Shown here piece by piece: positions 54,454-63,736 of a DNA stretch of 64,000 bases; the stretch's first letter is position 1; each line of letters opens with the position of its first letter. This DNA is from Brachybacterium sillae (GTDB taxonomy: Bacteria; Actinomycetota; Actinomycetes; Actinomycetales; Dermabacteraceae). The stretch lies in NCBI RefSeq assembly GCF_025028335.1, contig NZ_JAFEUW010000001.1, forward strand, positions 558,001 through 622,000. Reading direction: 5' to 3'. Position numbers and translations under genes: made by a program. Under the pieces are notes generated by a model, which searched no databases, was not told where the DNA came from, and saw only the letters and a list, made by a program, of their open reading frames with translations.

Positions 54454-55758
54454 TCAGCCCAGGTAGTTCATGGGGTTGACCGGGTTGCCGTCCTCGTGGA
54501 TCTCGAAGTGCAGGTGGCATCCGGTGGACGAGCCGGTGGTGCCGACATACCCGATCACCTGGCCGCGCTTGACGACCTGACCGCTGGAGGCCGCGAAACC
54601 CTGGAGGTGGTGGTAGGAGCTGGTGACCAGCGTGTTCCCCCGCAGGCCGTGGCTGAGGATCAGTTTGTTGCCCGCGCGGCCGTTGTACCCGGCGGAGATC
54701 ACCTGACCATCGGCGGTGGCGTGCACCGGGGTTCCACAGGCCAGGGGGAGGTCCACGCCGGCGTGGAGTTTGCGGGTGCCGTAGATCGGGTGCACACGCC
54801 ACCCGAAGTTCGAGTTCACACCGCCCGGACCGGGGGCCGCGAATCCCGTGGCGCTCGGCGTGCCGGTGTAGACCCCGCCGCTGTTGGCGGCGGCTTGCCG
54901 GGCAGCGAGTTCGCGCTCCTTCTCCTGCCGCGCGATCTCCGCGATCTGCGTGTCCAGGGTCTGGGAGCGGGCGCTCAGTGTCGACGAGTCGTTCTGGTAT
55001 TTGGTCTTCTTGGCCTCGAGGTCGTTCTTCTTCGAGGTCTGGTCGGCGTACAGGGCGTCGAGGGCGGTCTTCGCGTCACGGGCCTGCTGTTCCGCCTGCT
55101 GCCGCTGGGCCACGGCCTGCTCGGACTGCCGCTTGAGATCGGCGATCTCCTGGCGCACCGCGGTGAGGCGGTCCGCGGCGTTGGCCGTCACGGACTGGTC
55201 GGTGCGCAGGTCCTGCAGCGCCGAGCCCTGCGCCTCCATCGCCAGGCGGTAGTTCATGGAGCGATCGACGGCATCCTGGGGCTTGGCGGTCCCGACGTAG
55301 ATCGAGGTGGGGTCGGGCATGCCACCGCCCTTGTACGCCTCGAGGGCGAGAGCGGACAGTTCCGAATCCGCGGAATCGATCTGCTGACGCCCCTGCTCCG
55401 CCTGCGCCTCGAGGTCCTTCTCCTCCTGCTGGGCCGCGGCGAGGCGCCGGCCGGTCTCCTGGTCCTTCTGGCGGGCATCGGCCAGGGCCTGCTGGGCGTT
55501 CTCGAGATCCGACTGCGCCTGGGGGATCTGCAGCTCCGTCTGGGCCAGCGCGAGGTAGGTGTCGCGCAGATCGGCATTGACGTCGTCGAGCTCGATGCGC
55601 AGCTCCTCGATCTGCCGATCGACCTGCTGCTTCTCCTGCTCCTTCTCCTCACGTGAACCCTCCGCGAGCACCGGCGTGGACACCGAGGCGAGGCAGGCGA
55701 GGACGAGCGCCGAGGCGCTCAGAGCAGTCGCGACGCGACGGCGCACGGATCGGATCAC
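54454..55758 (-). CDS. M23 family peptidoglycan endopeptidase with coiled coil
   Basis: A 434-residue secreted protein. GTG 55758 gives the signal peptide RRRVATALSASALVLACLAS, ending VSTPVLAEG. Residues ~35-270 are coiled coil (EEKEQEKQQVDRQIEELRIE and following heptads). The C-terminal LytM/M23 domain has both metal motifs intact: HAGVDLPLACGTPVHATADG (HxxxD) and TGCHLHFEIHEDG (HxH). EnvC/NlpD-like partners of FtsEX use the same coiled-coil plus M23 plan, and the gene follows ftsX. Unlike EnvC, the active-site residues are all present, so the protein can be a working endopeptidase at the septum. Confidence 0.9.
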   Translation of the reverse strand: MIRSVRRRVATALSASALVLACLASVSTPVLAEGSREEKEQEKQQVDRQIEELRIELDDVNADLRDTYLALAQTELQIPQAQSDLENAQQALADARQKDQETGRRLAAAQQEEKDLEAQAEQGRQQIDSADSELSALALEAYKGGGMPDPTSIYVGTAKPQDAVDRSMNYRLAMEAQGSALQDLRTDQSVTANAADRLTAVRQEIADLKRQSEQAVAQRQQAEQQARDAKTALDALYADQTSKKNDLEAKKTKYQNDSSTLSARSQTLDTQIAEIARQEKERELAARQAAANSGGVYTGTPSATGFAAPGPGGVNSNFGWRVHPIYGTRKLHAGVDLPLACGTPVHATADGQVISAGYNGRAGNKLILSHGLRGNTLVTSSYHHLQGFAASSGQVVKRGQVIGYVGTTGSSTGCHLHFEIHEDGNPVNPMNYLG

Positions 55759-55897
55759 GGTGAGACCTTCCGACAGGGAACGGCAGGGCGCCGGCGAGGT
55801 GCGATGGCTTGTGGGACCTGCAGGGTCCACGGCCGCTCCCCGGGGCACCGATATCGGGCAAGTTACCAGCGGGACGGTCGCTGCGGGCGATTCTTTG

Positions 55898-56815
55898 TCA
55901 GATCTTGAGGTACCGGTTGAGCGAGACCACACTCGAGATCATCGACAGCAGCGCCCCGAGCACCACGAGCAGCGGTCCCGCCCACAGCAGGTCTGCCGTG
56001 GACACCGAGATGATGCCGCTGCCGAGAGTGCGGGCGATCCACCCTTCGACGAGGAAGCGCAACCCCAGCCACAGCAGACCGGTGGCGATGAGACCGCCGA
56101 TCACCGCGGCCACCGCACCCTCCAGCAGGAACGGAAGGCGGATGAACACGTTGGATGCGCCCACCAGGCGCATGATGGCGATCTCGCGGCGCCGGTTCGC
56201 CACTGACATGCGGATGGTGGTGGCGACCAGCAGCACCGCAGCCACCAGCATCAACAGGGCGACGCCGAGCGCGAAGTAGGTCGACTGGTTCAGGACGTCG
56301 ATGAACGGCGCGTAGACGGAGAGCAGGTTGGTGACGTCGTCCACGCCATCGCGTCCCTGGAAGAACTCCACCACGGCGTCGGAACGGGAGGCGTCCCTCA
56401 GGGTGATGTGGAACGACACCGGAAGGTCCGCGGCGGTGAAGTCGTCGGCGAAGGCCTCCCCGGCGAACTGCTCCTGGTAGATCGCCAGGGCCTCTTCCTG
56501 CGAGCGCTCGTCATAGGTGGAGACGTACTGGGAGAGGACCTCCCCGTCGAGGGCGTCGCGCACCGACTGGATCTGGGCGTCGGTGGCGGCGCCGCCGGCG
56601 CAGGTGGCGGCGGTGGAGTGCGGCGAGCACATGAAGATCGTGACCTGGGATTCCTTCACCAGGGTGGATTTCATGTCGAGGATCTGCTTCTGCATCAGCA
56701 GGCCGGCACCGACGAAACTCAGTGAGACCGCGGTCACGATGATCACCGAGATCACCATGGCGATGTTGCGCCACAGACCGGTGAGGATCTCCGAGAGGAT
56801 GTACTGCGCCCTCAT
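55898..56815 (-). CDS. ftsX: cell division protein FtsX (membrane part of FtsEX)
   Basis: A 305-residue protein with an N-terminal helix AMVISVIIVTAVSLSFVGAGLL and an extracellular loop holding two Cys residues (FMCSPHSTAATCAGG). Three C-terminal helices follow, including FALGVALLMLVAAVLLVATTI and AVAAVIGGLIATGLLWLGL. FtsX couples ATP use by FtsE to peptidoglycan hydrolases outside the membrane. It overlaps ftsE by 4 bases. Confidence 0.95.
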   Translation of the reverse strand: MRAQYILSEILTGLWRNIAMVISVIIVTAVSLSFVGAGLLMQKQILDMKSTLVKESQVTIFMCSPHSTAATCAGGAATDAQIQSVRDALDGEVLSQYVSTYDERSQEEALAIYQEQFAGEAFADDFTAADLPVSFHITLRDASRSDAVVEFFQGRDGVDDVTNLLSVYAPFIDVLNQSTYFALGVALLMLVAAVLLVATTIRMSVANRRREIAIMRLVGASNVFIRLPFLLEGAVAAVIGGLIATGLLWLGLRFLVEGWIARTLGSGIISVSTADLLWAGPLLVVLGALLSMISSVVSLNRYLKI

Positions 56816-57738
56816 CGCCGCACCTCCCTCGGGTCGTCGGCAGTGTGCTCCGCGCCGGGCTCGGCCTCGTCGAAGAAGTCCTCCTCCTCGAAGGCCTCCT
56901 CCCCGAAGGTGCTCTCATCCTCGACCCGGTGTCCGCCCTCCTCGAGCAGATCCTCGTCCTCCACATCGTGGTGGATCTCGCCGGGGTCGATCGCGACCTC
57001 CGCCCAGGCGTCCTCACCGTCCTCCGCATTGCCGGAGATGACGCTCTGCGGGTCGACGGACTCATAGGTGCCGTGCTCGTCGTCGCGCACCACCCGCCCA
57101 CCGACGATCTCGACCACGCGGCGGCGCATCCGGTCGACGGCGGCGCGGTCATGGGTGGCCATGACCACGGTGGTGCCTCGGTCGTTGATCTGCGCGAGCA
57201 GCTCCAGGATGCCCTCGGCGGTGGCCGGATCGAGGTTTCCCGTGGGCTCGTCGGCCAGCAGGATCGAGGGCCGGTTCACGTAGGCGCGGGCGATGGCGAC
57301 ACGCTGCTGCTCGCCACCGGAGAGCTCATGCGGCAGACGCTTCGCCTTGTCCTCCAGGCCGACCATCTCCAGCACCTCGGGCACCAGGCGGCGCACCACC
57401 CGGCGGGGCGTGCCGATCACCGCGAGAGCGAACTCGACGTTCTGGTATGCGGTCTTCGAGGGGAGCAGTCGGAAGTCCTGGAAGACCATGCCGATCTCGC
57501 GCCGCAAGGCGGGCACGCGCCACGACGGGATCGTGGCGAGGTCCTTGCCCGCCACGTACACGCTGCCGCGGGTGGGCGTCGTCTCCTTCAACACCAGGCG
57601 CATGAGGGTGGACTTGCCGGAACCGGAGGCACCGACGAGGAACACGAACTCGCCGCGCTCGAACTCGATGCTCAGGTTCTGCAGCGCGGGCGCCTGCCCG
57701 CGCAGATACGTCTTGCTGACGTTGTCGAAGCGGATCAC
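56812..57738 (-). CDS. ftsE: cell division ATP-binding protein FtsE, with long acidic C-terminal tail
   Basis: A 308-residue ABC ATPase. Residues 1-230 are a normal FtsE: Walker A LVGASGSGKSTLMRLVL, Q-loop MVFQDFRLLPSKTAYQN, signature LSGGEQQRVAIARAYV and Walker B ILLADEPTGNLDPAT. Residues ~231-308 are an added tail with dense Glu/Asp (EDLLEEGGHRVEDEST, FEEEDFFDEAEPG). FtsE is usually ~225-230 residues. Such tails are likely disordered; here it may bind a septal partner (inference). The start is ATG 57738. Confidence 0.93.
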   Translation of the reverse strand: MIRFDNVSKTYLRGQAPALQNLSIEFERGEFVFLVGASGSGKSTLMRLVLKETTPTRGSVYVAGKDLATIPSWRVPALRREIGMVFQDFRLLPSKTAYQNVEFALAVIGTPRRVVRRLVPEVLEMVGLEDKAKRLPHELSGGEQQRVAIARAYVNRPSILLADEPTGNLDPATAEGILELLAQINDRGTTVVMATHDRAAVDRMRRRVVEIVGGRVVRDDEHGTYESVDPQSVISGNAEDGEDAWAEVAIDPGEIHHDVEDEDLLEEGGHRVEDESTFGEEAFEEEDFFDEAEPGAEHTADDPREVRR

Positions 57739-57840
57739 GTCTTCCTGCCGTCGACCGGGGTCATTGTCCGGGCCAGCCTAGGCCCCCTCGCCGCGCGGGC
57801 GAAGGCCTCGGCGGCACCTGGTGCGAGCATCACAGGGCGC

Positions 57841-58962
57841 TCAGGCGTCCCCGGTCTCGCGCTGCTGCTGCACACGCCAGCGGATGCCGGCCTCGATGAA
57901 GTCGTCGATCTCCCCGTCGAACACGGCGGTGGTGTTGCCGGTCTCGTGGTTGGTCCGCAGGTCCTTCACCATCTGGTACGGATTCAGGACGTAGGAGCGC
58001 ATCTGGTCGCCCCAGGAGGCCTTCACGTCACCGGCGAGTTCCTTGCGCTTGGCGTCCTCCTCCTGCTTCTTCAGCAGAAGCAGGCGGGACTGCAGCACGC
58101 GCAGGGCGGCGGCGCGGTTCTGGATCTGCGACTTCTCGTCCTGCATGGACACCACGATGCCGGTGGGGATGTGGGTCATGCGCACGGCGGAGTCGGTGGT
58201 GTTCACCGACTGGCCGCCCGGGCCGGAGGAGCGGAAGACGTCGATCTTCAGTTCGGTCTCGGGGATCTCGATGGAGTCGGTCGACTCGATCAGGGGGATC
58301 ACCTCGACCGCCGCGAAGGACGTCTGGCGGCGGCCCTGGTTGTCGAAGGGGCTGATGCGCACCAGACGGTGGGTACCGCCCTCGACCGACAGGGTCCCGT
58401 AGGCGTAGGGGGCCGAGACCTCGAAGGTCACCGACTTCAGCCCGGCCTCCTCGGCGTAGGAGGTGTCCATCACCTTGGTGGGGTACTCGTGGCGCTCCGC
58501 CCACCGCAGGTACATGCGCAGCAGCATCTCGGCGAAGTCCGCGGCGTCGACGCCACCGGCGCCGGCGCGGATCGTCACCACGGCGTTGCGCTCGTCGTAT
58601 TCACCGGAGAGGAGAGTGCGCACCTCGAGCTCATCGAGGGCCCTGCGGATGGCGGCGAACTCGGATTCCGCCTCCTCCAGGGTGTCAGCATCGGATTCCT
58701 CCGCCGCCAGTTCCACCATCACCTCGAGGTCATCGATACGGGACCCGAGCTCGTCGACACGGCGTCGCTCCGCCTGCGCATGGGACAGGGCGCTGGTGAT
58801 CTTCTGCGCCTCGTCGGGATCGTCCCAGAGGTCGGGGGCGGCGGCCTGGGCCTCCAGATCCTCGATCTTCCGGGTGAGCGCATCCAGATCCGTCACCTTC
58901 TCGATCGACGCCAGGGTCGCTCGGAGGGCGGGGATCTCTTCGGAGAAGTCGATGGTGGCCAC
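57841..58962 (-). CDS. prfB: peptide chain release factor 2
   Basis: A 373-residue release factor for UGA/UAA. The anticodon-like tripeptide is SPF ([17 protein letters not shown]) and the GGQ loop is [17 protein letters not shown]. Start GTG 58962 begins [17 protein letters not shown]. No in-frame UGA is needed, so the programmed frameshift known from E. coli prfB is absent, which is common in actinobacteria. The gene leads into ftsE as in related genomes. Confidence 0.96.
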   Translation of the reverse strand: MATIDFSEEIPALRATLASIEKVTDLDALTRKIEDLEAQAAAPDLWDDPDEAQKITSALSHAQAERRRVDELGSRIDDLEVMVELAAEESDADTLEEAESEFAAIRRALDELEVRTLLSGEYDERNAVVTIRAGAGGVDAADFAEMLLRMYLRWAERHEYPTKVMDTSYAEEAGLKSVTFEVSAPYAYGTLSVEGGTHRLVRISPFDNQGRRQTSFAAVEVIPLIESTDSIEIPETELKIDVFRSSGPGGQSVNTTDSAVRMTHIPTGIVVSMQDEKSQIQNRAAALRVLQSRLLLLKKQEEDAKRKELAGDVKASWGDQMRSYVLNPYQMVKDLRTNHETGNTTAVFDGEIDDFIEAGIRWRVQQQRETGDA

Positions 58963-58973
58963 GAGGGGCGAGT

Positions 58974-60083
58974 CTACGCGAGGGCCCTCGCCATCTGCTC
59001 GCCGGCGAGGGTCAGCAGGTCCGCTCCGCGCGTCATGGCAGCCTCGACAGAGCCGCCGAGCGCGGTGAGGTCCCACGTCCGGTCGATGCCGGCGCGCCGC
59101 AGCGTGTCCTCGTCGAGGGCCACGGCGCCCGCGACGGCCAGGACCGTGAGCCCGCGGGCCCGTGCCCGCCGCGCGACCTCACCGGGTCCCTTGCCCTGCA
59201 GCGTCTGCTCATCGAGCCGCCCCTCCCCGATGACGACGGCCCGGCTGTCGTCGAGAGCGGCGTCCGCGGCGAGCACGGTGAGCACGGCGTCCGCACCGGG
59301 AACGTGCTCGGCACCAAGAGCCTGCAGGGCGAACCCGGTGCCCCCGGCGGCGCCGGCCCCGGGGCGGGCGGCCAGCGCCCCGGTCGGGTCGAGGAGATAC
59401 GCGAAGCGGGCGAGGGCCCGGTCCGCGGCCTCCAGGGCGGGGCCGGTCAGTCCCTTCTGAGGGCCGAACACCGCGGCGGCGCCCTCGGAACCGAGCAGCG
59501 GGTTGGTGACGTCGCAGGCGACCTGGAGTTCGAGGCCGTCGAGTGCCCGGCGGGCGGGCTCGAGGTCGACACGGTCCAGGTCGGCGAGGCCGCGGGCGCC
59601 GGGACCGATGTCGCGACCGTCGGCGTCGAGCAGCCGGGCGCCGAGGGCCTGCAGCATCCCGGCGCCGCCGTCGGTGCTCGCGCTGCCACCGACGCCGATG
59701 AGGAGCCGTCGGGCGCCGAGATGGCGGGCGGCGAGGATCGCCTCCCCCAGGCCCCGGGTTCCGGCGCGCTCCCCGTGCAGCTCACCCGCGGGCAGCAGGG
59801 TGATACCGCTGGTCATGGCGAGCTCGACGACCGCGCGGTCGCCGCGCCGCGCGAGGCGGGCGGTGACGGGGTCGCCGAGCGGACCGCTGACGGTGACCTG
59901 TTGGGGTGTCCACCCGGCGGCGCAGAACGCATCGACAGTGCCATCACCGCCATCGGCGATCGGCAGGGAGCGCACGGAGAGCTCCGGGCGCGCGCGGTGC
60001 AGCCCGCAGGTGAGGGCCTCTGCGACCTGCACAGCGGTGAGAGTGCCCTTGAACTTGTCGGGGGCCACGAGGACGTCGCTCAT
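58974..60083 (-). CDS. garK: glycerate kinase
   Basis: A 369-residue GckA/GarK-type (class II) kinase that phosphorylates glycerate. Signatures are [21 protein letters not shown] (N-terminal), [34 protein letters not shown] and [20 protein letters not shown]. The ATG at 60083 is the family start. The frame upstream stays open into the TadG-like gene, but that is explained by a missing base (see the TadG-like entry), not by a fusion. It ends 11 bases before the prfB start on the same strand. Confidence 0.93.
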   Translation of the reverse strand: MSDVLVAPDKFKGTLTAVQVAEALTCGLHRARPELSVRSLPIADGGDGTVDAFCAAGWTPQQVTVSGPLGDPVTARLARRGDRAVVELAMTSGITLLPAGELHGERAGTRGLGEAILAARHLGARRLLIGVGGSASTDGGAGMLQALGARLLDADGRDIGPGARGLADLDRVDLEPARRALDGLELQVACDVTNPLLGSEGAAAVFGPQKGLTGPALEAADRALARFAYLLDPTGALAARPGAGAAGGTGFALQALGAEHVPGADAVLTVLAADAALDDSRAVVIGEGRLDEQTLQGKGPGEVARRARARGLTVLAVAGAVALDEDTLRRAGIDRTWDLTALGGSVEAAMTRGADLLTLAGEQMARALA

Positions 60084-60120
60084 CACCCCATCGTGCCGGA
60101 GCGGCGCCGGGCCGAACGAC

Positions 60121-60641
60121 TCACCGGGCCCGGCCGGTGCTGGTGGTCTCGAGGGGACGGGACGGTCGGCGCCGCGGGTCAACCAACCGATGAGCGCCGG
60201 GTCGGTCCGGGCCGCCAGCCGGATCGTGACCTCACCGCCCGGTTGCCGGGTCACGTCCACCAGGGTGACATCCCGCAATCGGGGGCTCTCGAAGGGGTAC
60301 GCATCCAGATAGCTGCGCGCGGCCCGTCGCATCTCGCCCTCGGACAGCGGGATCCCCGTGCGATCGCGATCCGGTTCGTACAGCCCGCTCTCATCGATGC
60401 CCTGGGAGGCGGCGAGCGCGGCACCGTCAGCGGCGTCCTGCAGCTCGTGACGATCCAGCTGGACGGAGGAGACCGCCGCTCCGAGCGCCACGACCATGAG
60501 GATGACGACGATCAGTCCCAGGGTGAGGACACTCATGGAACCGTCGTCGCGGGCTCCACCGGCGCGGTCCCGTGCGTCACGGACGCGAGCACAGCGGTCC
60601 CGAGCAGCGCGGAGCTGAATGTCGTGGGCGGGGCGGCTCAT
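60121..60641 (-). CDS. TadG-like / putative Flp pilus-assembly protein (frameshift near 3' end)
   Basis: From ATG 60641, a basic leader, then the TadG-like segment GSMSVLTLGLIVVILMVVAL and AVSSVQLDRHELQDAADGAA, the usual membrane anchor plus 'D-x-A-A-x-A-A' stretch. A periplasmic domain follows. As given it runs on in frame into garK. One more C in the CCCC run (plus-strand GGGG at 60153-60156) changes the end to RPVPLETTSTGRAR and a stop at 60121, for 173 residues. That end fits the family (short Thr/Ser tail). Part of the Tad pilus row. Confidence 0.75.
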
Positions 60642-61146
60642 GGGCGGCCCCCTCGGCGGCCCGGTGGAGATCCACCCGCGCGAGGTGGGTGGCGCTGATG
60701 CGGATCGGCCCGCCGTCACCGAGCACCGGGCCGAGTCCGGGGATCGGCACCTGCACGGCCACCTCCGCCCGCACGTCACCCCCGGGGGCGGAGCACGGCG
60801 TATCACTGCAGATGATCTCGACGGTCGCGGCCCCGGCCGGGAGGCCGTGGTCCTCGAGCACCTGGCGGGTCATCTGCTGTTCACGCAGAGTGGCGGTCTG
60901 CGCATCCGGTGCGGTGGCGTGGTGGCGGGCCGCATCTCGGGCGATGGTGTCGGCGGCGAACAGCGCCGCCTGCGCGCTGCCGAGGCTCACGACCAGGTAC
61001 AGCATGGGGATGAGCAGCAGCACCGACAGTGCCACGAACTCCACGAGCATGCTGCCGCTGTCCTCGGCGAGCACCGAGGGGGTGTCTCTGATGCTCCGCG
61101 ACCACCCGGCCGGGGCCGAGCTGCGTCGGGTGGGCCGCATCCTCAC
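60638..61146 (-). CDS. TadE-like pilus protein 2 (probable frameshift near 3' end)
   Basis: Starts near GTG 61146 (GTGA overlap with the previous stop). The leader RSIRDTPSVLAEDSGSMLVEF and the helix VALSVLLLIPMLYLVVSLGS form the type IV pilin-like TadE anchor. ARDAARHHATAP follows, then two Cys in IICSDTPCSAPGG. The frame given is open to 60577, 64 bases into the next gene. One extra base at 60642-60652 would put TGA inside the ATGA that starts the TadG-like gene. The start could also be ATG 61140. Confidence 0.7.
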
Positions 61147-61595
61147 CACGACTCCTCGTCCGTCGCATGGCCGTCGACCCGGAGCGTACCGGCGGGGCCG
61201 ATGAGCCCTATCAGCGGCACCGCCGCCTCCACCTCCACGGTGATGCGCCCCTCCGGGCTGGACCTGGCAGTGACCTCGGCGTCGTACCCGGCGCCGAGGG
61301 ACTGGGAGATGAGCAGCCGGGTGCGCTGCTCTCCGTCCTCGGGGGTGTTGCCGACGAGAGCGGCGGTCCGCGCCCCATGCACCGCGGCGTCGGTCAGGGT
61401 GTTGCGGGTGTGGAGCACCAGGGCTGCCTGAATCGTTGCCAGGGCGATCAGCAGCACCACCACCGCCACCAGAGGGAACTCGACGACCGCGCTTCCGCGG
61501 TCCTCGATCAGGCGCCGGTGCAGCCCCCCGCGGGGTCGTTCGTCCCTCACCGCGCGAGCGCGATCCAGGGGGGACCGCCAGGGGCCGCTGCTCAC
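61143..61595 (-). CDS. TadE-like pilus protein 1
   Basis: A 150-residue protein from GTG 61595, whose GTGA overlaps the previous stop. RLIEDRGSAVVEFPLVAVVVLLIALATI is the TadE N-terminal block (E-R-G-S-A-x-V-E-F plus hydrophobic helix). LHTRNTLTDAAVHGARTAAL follows, then a beta-type region to DEESW. TadE proteins are minor pilin-like parts of Tad pili. Coupled on both sides. Confidence 0.88.
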   Translation of the reverse strand: MSSGPWRSPLDRARAVRDERPRGGLHRRLIEDRGSAVVEFPLVAVVVLLIALATIQAALVLHTRNTLTDAAVHGARTAALVGNTPEDGEQRTRLLISQSLGAGYDAEVTARSSPEGRITVEVEAAVPLIGLIGPAGTLRVDGHATDEESW

Positions 61596-61867
61596 AGCTG
61601 GCGGTTGAGGAACGGGGCCATGGCGTTCTCGAAGATCTGGACGATCTGTTCGGAGGCGACGGCCCACAGGGTGACGACGATGGCGGCGGTCATGAGGGTG
61701 ATGAGCACCCAGCCCGGGACGTCTCCGCGGTCATCAGCCAATCGCCTGCACAGGGAGCTGGGCGCTGCGCCGGGGCGAGGGCGGGCGAAGCCGCCGCGGG
61801 TGATGGCGCCGGAGCGGTGGCGGCCGACGGCGATCCGACGGCGTGAGGTGAGGGTGGTGGTGGTCAT
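61592..61867 (-). CDS. DUF4244 protein (Flp pilin-like)
   Basis: A 91-residue protein with a 50-residue basic N-terminus (RRRIAVGRHRSGAITRGG), then RGDVPGWVLITLMTAAIVVTLWAVASEQI, one hydrophobic helix preceded by Gly as in pilins, and a short C-terminal tail. This matches the actinobacterial DUF4244 family at the same place in Tad loci and probably is the main pilin. ATG 61867 is preceded by GGAG. Confidence 0.85.
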   Translation of the reverse strand: MTTTTLTSRRRIAVGRHRSGAITRGGFARPRPGAAPSSLCRRLADDRGDVPGWVLITLMTAAIVVTLWAVASEQIVQIFENAMAPFLNRQL

Positions 61868-61925
61868 GGTGTTCTCCTTCGTGGTGGTGCCCCAGGGGGC
61901 TGGTGGATGGGGTGGGGTGGTCCGG

Positions 61926-62870
61926 TCAGAGGGAGAGATCGAGCACGGCGATCCCGGGGAAGATGGCGAAGACGATCACCAGGGGCAGGACGAAGAACAC
62001 CACCGGCAGGAGCATGAGGATCTCCCGTCGGCCCGCGATCTCCATCAGTTCCCGGCGTGAGGCCTCCCGGGCGTCCTGCGCCTGCGCGCGCAGCACATCG
62101 GCCAGCGGGGTGCCGCGCTCGATAGCCACGGCGACGCCCTCCCCGAACCTGCCGAGAGACTCCAGCGGGGTGCGACGCCCCAGACCGATGAGGGCGTCGG
62201 AGACGGTCGCACCGGCGCGGATCTCCGCCACCGTCGCGGCGAACTCCTCCGGGAGGGCACCGCTGCTGCTCCGGGCCACTCGCTCCATCGCGGCGACGGG
62301 GCTCTCCCCCGCCGCCACGGCGAGGGCGAGGAGGTCCGCCACCGTGGGGAATTCGCGGCTCATACGGGCCGCCCGCCGGTTCACGGCCCGGGTCAACAGG
62401 TGGTCCCGCAGAAGGATCCCCCCGATGGTGCCCAGCACGATCAGCAGCAGGCCCAGCAGCACGGAGGCGCCTCGCCCGGCGACGACCGCGATGGCGAGGA
62501 TGGTCCCCGCCACGCCGCCGGCGAGCGCCGCCATCACCTGCTCGACGCGGAAGGATTCGACGCTGCCACGGCGACCGGCGCGGCGCAGGCGCTGCTCCAC
62601 CTGCTCCGGGCCTCCGGTGAGCCGTTCCAGCACGCCCAGCAGTGCATCCGCGACGGGCCCCAGGAGGGTCCGCACCACCCGCAGGCGCCCTCGCTCCTCG
62701 GTGCCGGGGGTGAGCAGGGAGGATCCGCGGTCCCGCCGCAGATACGGTTCGATGCGCTGTTCGACAGGGGGCACCCTCCACCCGGGGACGACGCGGGCGA
62801 GCAGCAGCAGACCGACCCCGAGGGTGAGTCCGAGCGCGGCGCCGACGGCTGCCGGGGCGATGCCGCTCAT
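61926..62870 (-). CDS. tadC: type II secretion system F domain protein, TadC-like
   Basis: A 314-residue membrane protein with N-terminal helix GAALGLTLGVGLLLLARVVPG. The conserved T2SSF block is SREFPTVADLLALAVAAGESPVAAM and GTPLADVLRAQAQDAREASR. Final helices are ILMLLPVVFFVLPLVIVF and FPGIAVLDLSL. Platform protein of the Tad pilus; the ATG overlaps the TadB gene stop. Confidence 0.9.
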   Translation of the reverse strand: MSGIAPAAVGAALGLTLGVGLLLLARVVPGWRVPPVEQRIEPYLRRDRGSSLLTPGTEERGRLRVVRTLLGPVADALLGVLERLTGGPEQVEQRLRRAGRRGSVESFRVEQVMAALAGGVAGTILAIAVVAGRGASVLLGLLLIVLGTIGGILLRDHLLTRAVNRRAARMSREFPTVADLLALAVAAGESPVAAMERVARSSSGALPEEFAATVAEIRAGATVSDALIGLGRRTPLESLGRFGEGVAVAIERGTPLADVLRAQAQDAREASRRELMEIAGRREILMLLPVVFFVLPLVIVFAIFPGIAVLDLSL

Positions 62871-63736
62871 CGCAGCACCCTCTCGTCCTGGGGCAGCCGC
62901 GAGATCATGCGCATCACTCGATATGCCACCAGGGACACCACCCCGCCGCCGACGATCACCGCGGCCCCGGCAGCGGTGTCATACGCCTGGGCGGCCTCCG
63001 GGCGAGTGGCCATCAGGGCCAGCACCAGCCACGGCGCCGCGAGCGCCAACCGCGAGGCGTTGACGGTCCACGACTGCCGGGCCTCGAGTTCCGCCCGGGT
63101 ACGCGCGTCCTCGCGCAGAAATGCGGCGAGGGTGCGCAGCAACCGCCCGAGATCCGTCCCGCCGACATCGCGAGTCACGCGCAGGGCCTCCACCACGCGG
63201 TCGCCCACCGGGTCCGCCAGGCGGTCCTTCAATCGGTCCAGGGAGCTGCCGAAATCGCCACTGACCTGGTAGTCCCGACCGAACTCGAGAAACGGGTCCC
63301 GCAGCTCCTCCGGTCCCTTCTGACCCACCTGGACGAGAGCCTCCGGCAGCGACAATCCGGCACGGACCGCGGAGTTCATGTGGTCCACGACCTCCGGCCA
63401 CACCTCCCGCAGGCTGACCCGGCGACGGCGAGCGGCCCCGCGCACCACCAGGATCGGCAGGGGCAGGCAGATCACGGCGAGCGTCACAGAGGGCACCAGT
63501 GCGCGGGAGAAGGCATGCACGCCCGCCAGGACCACCAGGGAGATCCCCGCACTCAGCCCGAGCAGGGCCATGGGAGACACCGTGGACAGGCCGACGGTGC
63601 GCAGATCGTCGGCGAGGTTCTGCAGAAGCGCCGGGACGTGTCCTTCGCGCCGCGCTCCCGGTTCGCGCTCCCAGGCCGACCACCACAGACAGAACAGACC
63701 GATGCCGAGCATCAGACCGAGCGCGGCCCCGGCCAT
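62867..63736 (-). CDS. tadB: type II secretion system F domain protein, TadB-like
   Basis: A 289-residue inner-membrane protein with helices ALGLMLGIGLFCLWWSAWE and ALLGLSAGISLVVLAGVHAF. The T2SSF region reads EVWPEVVDHMNSAVRAGLSLPEAL and GGTDLGRLLRTLAAFLREDAR. Final helices follow, RLALAAPWLVLALMA among them. Works with TadC and the TadA motor. One-base overlap with the ATPase stop. Confidence 0.9.
   Translation of the reverse strand: MAGAALGLMLGIGLFCLWWSAWEREPGARREGHVPALLQNLADDLRTVGLSTVSPMALLGLSAGISLVVLAGVHAFSRALVPSVTLAVICLPLPILVVRGAARRRRVSLREVWPEVVDHMNSAVRAGLSLPEALVQVGQKGPEELRDPFLEFGRDYQVSGDFGSSLDRLKDRLADPVGDRVVEALRVTRDVGGTDLGRLLRTLAAFLREDARTRAELEARQSWTVNASRLALAAPWLVLALMATRPEAAQAYDTAAGAAVIVGGGVVSLVAYRVMRMISRLPQDERVLR

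Noticed and set aside
57841-58962. Programmed frameshift in prfB
   Set aside because: The frame is continuous from GTG 58962; no in-frame UGA occurs before the SPF domain.
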